NCBI RefSeq assembly: GCF_000374805.1
Contig: NZ_KB895336.1
Span: 124,001-188,000, forward strand
Length of the DNA: 64,000 nucleotides
Source of the DNA: Chitiniphilus shinanonensis DSM 23277
Lineage (GTDB): Bacteria > Pseudomonadota > Gammaproteobacteria > Burkholderiales > Chitinibacteraceae
Direction: 5' to 3'
Positions 61,401 through 64,000 of the stretch are shown in pieces; the stretch's first letter is position 1; each line of letters opens with the position of its first letter. The position numbers and the translations under genes are program-made. The notes beneath the pieces were generated by a model. It saw only the letters and a list, made by a program, of their open reading frames with translations. It searched no databases and was not told where the DNA came from.

Positions 61401-62999
61401 ATGCGCACAAACCGTATCCACGCGCTGGGTGCCGCGATCCTGGCGGTGAGCGCCGCCTACGCCAGCGCGGCGTACCCCGCCTGGGCCGAAGGCAACACCT
61501 ACGTCGCCGGCAGTTACGTCAGCTACCAGGGCCACGACTACCAGGCCCTGATCACCCACACCGCCTATGTCGGCGCGGGCTGGACGCCGGCGGTGACCAA
61601 CACCCTGTGGCGCGACCTGGGCCCGTCCAGCGGCGCCACGCCGACTCCGACGCCGGTGCCCACTCCCGTACCGACGCCCACGCCGACGCCGCGCCCGACC
61701 GCCACGCCGGTGCCGCAGCCGACCCCGACACCCGCTGGCACCTGCAGCTACGTGGTATGGCAGAGCGGGGTGAACTACCCGCTGGGCACGGTGGTGCAAT
61801 ACAACGGCGCGTACTACCAGGTGAAGGCGGTGGGCGCCAACGGCAGCGACGCCACCATTCCCACCATCAGCACCTATTACTGGACGCCGACCACCTGCAG
61901 CGGTACGCCGACACCGGTGCCCACGCCGCAGCCGACCCCCACGCCGACGCCGTCCGGCTCGTGCAGCTACGTGGTGTGGCAGAGCGGGGTGAATTACCCG
62001 CTGGGCACGGTGGTGCAATACAACGGCGCGTACTACCGGGTGAAGGCGGTGGGCACCAACGGCAGCGACGCCACCATCCCCACCATCAGCACCTATTACT
62101 GGGAGCCGGTCGGATGCAGCGGCGGCCCCACGCCCACACCCACGCCGACCCCGCAACCGACGCCGACGCCGACGCCCACGCCCGGCACCGGTTTGCCGGC
62201 CAGGATTCTCGGCGGCTACTGGCCGTACTGGCCGGGCTCGCAGATCCGCATCCGCGACGTGCATCCCAACTACAACCTGATCTACCTGTTCGCCGCCACC
62301 CCGGTCGGCGGCTCGCCGGGCACCACCGGCGCGGTGGTGTGGAACACCCCGGGCGACGGCCGTGGCGCGGCGACCAACCTGAAGGCGGACATCGCGTATG
62401 CCCGCACGGTGCAGGGGCGGCGCATCATCCTGTCGGTGGGCGGCGCCGGCAACGGCATGAGCTTCCCCACCCGCGAGAAGTCGCAGAACTTCGTCAACAG
62501 CATCGCGGCGATCTACGACCAGCTGGGCGGCTTCGACGGCATGGACTGGAACACCTTCGAGGCCGACCAGCAGCCCGACACCGCCGAGATGATCTGGATC
62601 AGCCAGGAGCTGAAGCGGCGCTATCCCAACTTCATCATCAGTGCGCCGCCCGCGCCGTGGAACGCCCGCGACAAGACCTTCTGCCGCGACATGGTGATCG
62701 CCAACGCCATCGACTACTGCGCGCCGCAGTATTACGACGGTCCCAACCTGGCCGAGCCGAGCTACGTGGTGAACAACGTGGGCGAGTGGGTGGCGCTGCT
62801 GGGGGCGAGCCACGTGGTGGTGGGCTTCGGCATCAACGACGCCACCAACTACATGCGCATCGACCAGGCGGTATCGACCTGGAACCAGATCAAGGCCGCC
62901 TACCCGACCATCCGTGGCGCCTTCGACTGGCAGATCGGCACCGACGAAGTGCAGGGCTGGCCGTTCGCCATCCAGATGAAACCGATCGTGAATCCGTGA
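61401..62999 (+). CDS. Secreted multimodular GH18 protein with three chitin-binding-like modules
   Basis: 532 residues. Signal peptide (1-23), a CBM5/12-type module (about 25-73: YPAWAEGNTYVAGSYVSY), Pro/Thr linker, two near-identical 52-residue modules bounded by Cys (115-166 and 188-239: CSYVVWQSGVNYPLGTVVQY), each followed by a PT linker, then a GH18 barrel (about 265-532: ILGGYWPYWPG, IILSVGGAGNG, APQYYDGP, VVVGFGIN). The catalytic strand reads DGMDWNTFE (379-387), with Asn in place of the second Asp and Glu one place later than in DxxDxDxE. Probably chitin-active, mechanism uncertain. Confidence 0.88.
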   Translation: MRTNRIHALGAAILAVSAAYASAAYPAWAEGNTYVAGSYVSYQGHDYQALITHTAYVGAGWTPAVTNTLWRDLGPSSGATPTPTPVPTPVPTPTPTPRPTATPVPQPTPTPAGTCSYVVWQSGVNYPLGTVVQYNGAYYQVKAVGANGSDATIPTISTYYWTPTTCSGTPTPVPTPQPTPTPTPSGSCSYVVWQSGVNYPLGTVVQYNGAYYRVKAVGTNGSDATIPTISTYYWEPVGCSGGPTPTPTPTPQPTPTPTPTPGTGLPARILGGYWPYWPGSQIRIRDVHPNYNLIYLFAATPVGGSPGTTGAVVWNTPGDGRGAATNLKADIAYARTVQGRRIILSVGGAGNGMSFPTREKSQNFVNSIAAIYDQLGGFDGMDWNTFEADQQPDTAEMIWISQELKRRYPNFIISAPPAPWNARDKTFCRDMVIANAIDYCAPQYYDGPNLAEPSYVVNNVGEWVALLGASHVVVGFGINDATNYMRIDQAVSTWNQIKAAYPTIRGAFDWQIGTDEVQGWPFAIQMKPIVNP

Positions 63000-63052
63000 G
63001 CGGTTGATTGCAGGAACGCGGCCCTTTCGGGGGCAGCGGCAAAGACAAATCC

Positions 63053-63152
63053 GGGGACACGGAGAGCGGGGAGGGCACAGAGAACACGGAGAAACCCAAA
63101 AGAAGGGAAATCGAATTCTCTTCCGGTTTTCTCTGTGTTTTCTCGGCCTTTT
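63053..63152. repeat. CACAGAG-type repeat, degenerate copy 3
   Basis: Carries GCACAGAGAACACGGAGAAA and, further on, CGGTTTTCTCTGTGTTTTCT in the opposite sense, as in the two other copies, but lacks the outer TTGAACCAC ends. Lies just after the multimodular GH18 gene. Confidence 0.7.
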
Positions 63153-63157
63153 TGCAA

Positions 63158-63865
63158 TCAGCCCTTGATGAATCTTGAGAGCTTTTTCGGATCCGCATTC
63201 GCATTCAGCATCCGGACACGCTCCGTTATCTTCTGAATGGCCTCCTGCTTGTCGTAATTCGAAGCCTCGGCAAATACCGCTTCGCCCCAAAAGCGCTCAG
63301 TGGTGCAGAACACCGTTGACGACCATCCGAACTCCTCCCCGGCCCTGGAGACCTTCTGCTGGCGGCCGCACATGGTCAGATACATTTTCATCTGCAATTC
63401 ATTCAAGGCCCGCTCGAATATCGACTTTTCCTCTTTTCCGAAACCGGCCAGCTGCTTGATGGCATGCAGCGGCAGTGCATCGTGTTCGATCACCGCCTGA
63501 TGGATTCTTTTGGCATGGTGACTGATGGTGCCGTTTGCATAGTCTTCGTCGAACGTCGTATTGGCCCGGCGAACGGCAAGGAAGTAGGGGGCCCATTCCC
63601 GGGTGATGTAGCCGCTTTTCTTGAAAAACAGTTTGGCGTAGGCAATATCCGTGCGCTCGTCGAGAACACGGATACGCCATTCCCACGGATCGGTTTCGGG
63701 GTCGCCCGTGTGCCAGCGCACGGGTGTTTCATAGGGCGGCTGCTCGTTCCAGTTCCACGTGACGACAGCGTGGATTCCTTCATCGTTGCCGCCGCCCATT
63801 GAAAATCCCGCATCCAGCAGTGCCGCAACAAAATCCCCGTAATGCTTGATCGGTTTGCTGTTCAA
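63158..63865 (-). CDS. AlkZ-related winged-helix protein
   Basis: 235 residues. YGDFVAALLDAGFSMGGGNDEG at the N-terminus, RWHTGDPETDPWEWRIRVLDE, IAYAKLFFKKSGYITREWAPYF and a C-terminal part NELQMKMYLTMCGRQQKVSRAGEEFGWSSTVF match the AlkZ-related family, relatives of HTH_42 DNA glycosylases. Catalytic activity is unproven. The start is taken as MNSKPIKHYG (63865). Confidence 0.7.
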   Translation of the reverse strand: MNSKPIKHYGDFVAALLDAGFSMGGGNDEGIHAVVTWNWNEQPPYETPVRWHTGDPETDPWEWRIRVLDERTDIAYAKLFFKKSGYITREWAPYFLAVRRANTTFDEDYANGTISHHAKRIHQAVIEHDALPLHAIKQLAGFGKEEKSIFERALNELQMKMYLTMCGRQQKVSRAGEEFGWSSTVFCTTERFWGEAVFAEASNYDKQEAIQKITERVRMLNANADPKKLSRFIKG

Positions 63866-63925
63866 TCGAGGCCCCTCCTCTCAAAACCTATCTGCGTCGC
63901 CAGATATTCTATGGGGCCTCCACCT

Positions 63926-64000
63926 TCAGCGCAGCGACACGCCGTACAGCCGGCCGTTCTCGGCGCCGACCACCAGGGTGTCGCCGACCACGGCGGGCTG
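63926..64000 (-). CDS. C-terminal end of a PQQ-like beta-propeller protein
   Basis: Only the last 24 residues are in the window (QPAVVGDTLVVGAENGRLYG then VSLR and stop). The repeat VVxDTLVVGAENGRLYGV is a PQQ/BamB-type propeller blade. Start and full function are beyond the right edge. Confidence 0.65.
   Translation of the reverse strand, partial: QPAVVGDTLVVGAENGRLYGVSLR

Noticed and set aside
61630-62190. Possible CRISPR or satellite array in the multimodular GH18 gene
   Set aside because: The repetition is a Pro/Thr codon linker and a duplicated protein module within an open frame, not regularly spaced direct repeats with spacers.

Overview
The window is GC-rich, densely coded DNA from a Gram-negative betaproteobacterium. 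The rpsU-yqeY-dnaG-rpoD arrangement, an RfaE2/HldE-type heptose adenylyltransferase, a PEP-CTERM protein, a type VI secretion VgrG and two GH18 chitinase-family genes fit a chitin-degrading member of the Neisseriales (Chitinibacteraceae/Chromobacteriaceae type). That placement is inferred from gene content, not tested.

Layout. 1-6118: end of a polysaccharide deacetylase, hom-thrC, an alanine-type aminotransferase, an Mth938-like protein, tRNA-Leu and a secreted beta-helix (hexapeptide-like) protein. 6542-20114: a contractile phage-tail locus of Mu type, all on the minus strand, with two fibres, chaperone, baseplate, tape measure, tube and sheath. It has no head, packaging, integrase or recognisable lysis genes, so it looks like an R-type tailocin. 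Its control region is striking: a Q-like antiterminator gene, then a sigma70-type promoter, then an intrinsic terminator about 25-30 nt past the expected transcription start, then the tail operon, which itself carries further terminator-like hairpins in front of structural genes. 20436-20733: tRNA-Cys and two identical tRNA-Gly. 21065-23121: nadA and a NadM-type/Nudix fusion. 23194-32953: a PEP-CTERM protein and a hybrid type II secretion/type IV pilus-like operon (G-F-E-M-N-O-P-secretin-three pseudopilins); the secretin gene contains a lower-GC patch.

33571-42505: sodB, a CobD/CbiB-family and an FAH-family gene, tsaD, and the macromolecular synthesis operon rpsU, yqeY, a GNAT gene, dnaG, rpoD, followed by a CAT-anticodon tRNA. 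42804-50612: small secreted and unknown proteins, a CinA-type domain protein, a di-iron protein, heptose adenylyltransferase, an MscS-type channel, a fatty-acid desaturase, RidA and a signal-less GH18 enzyme. 50683-54248: sbcB and two pirins, separated by palindromic CACAGAG-type repeats. 54456-60712: a secreted FGE/SUMF1-fold protein facing a VgrG plus a large unclassified protein, a candidate type VI secretion cargo. 61401-64000: a secreted multimodular GH18 protein with an unusual catalytic motif, an AlkZ-related protein and the end of a beta-propeller gene.

The points most worth a second look are the promoter-terminator-Q architecture of the tailocin locus, its intra-operon terminator hairpins, the -1 frameshift signal in its chaperone gene, the VgrG-linked 800-residue protein, the mosaic secretin, and two kinds of inverted-repeat element (a 280-bp nested one and a three-copy CACAGAG family).
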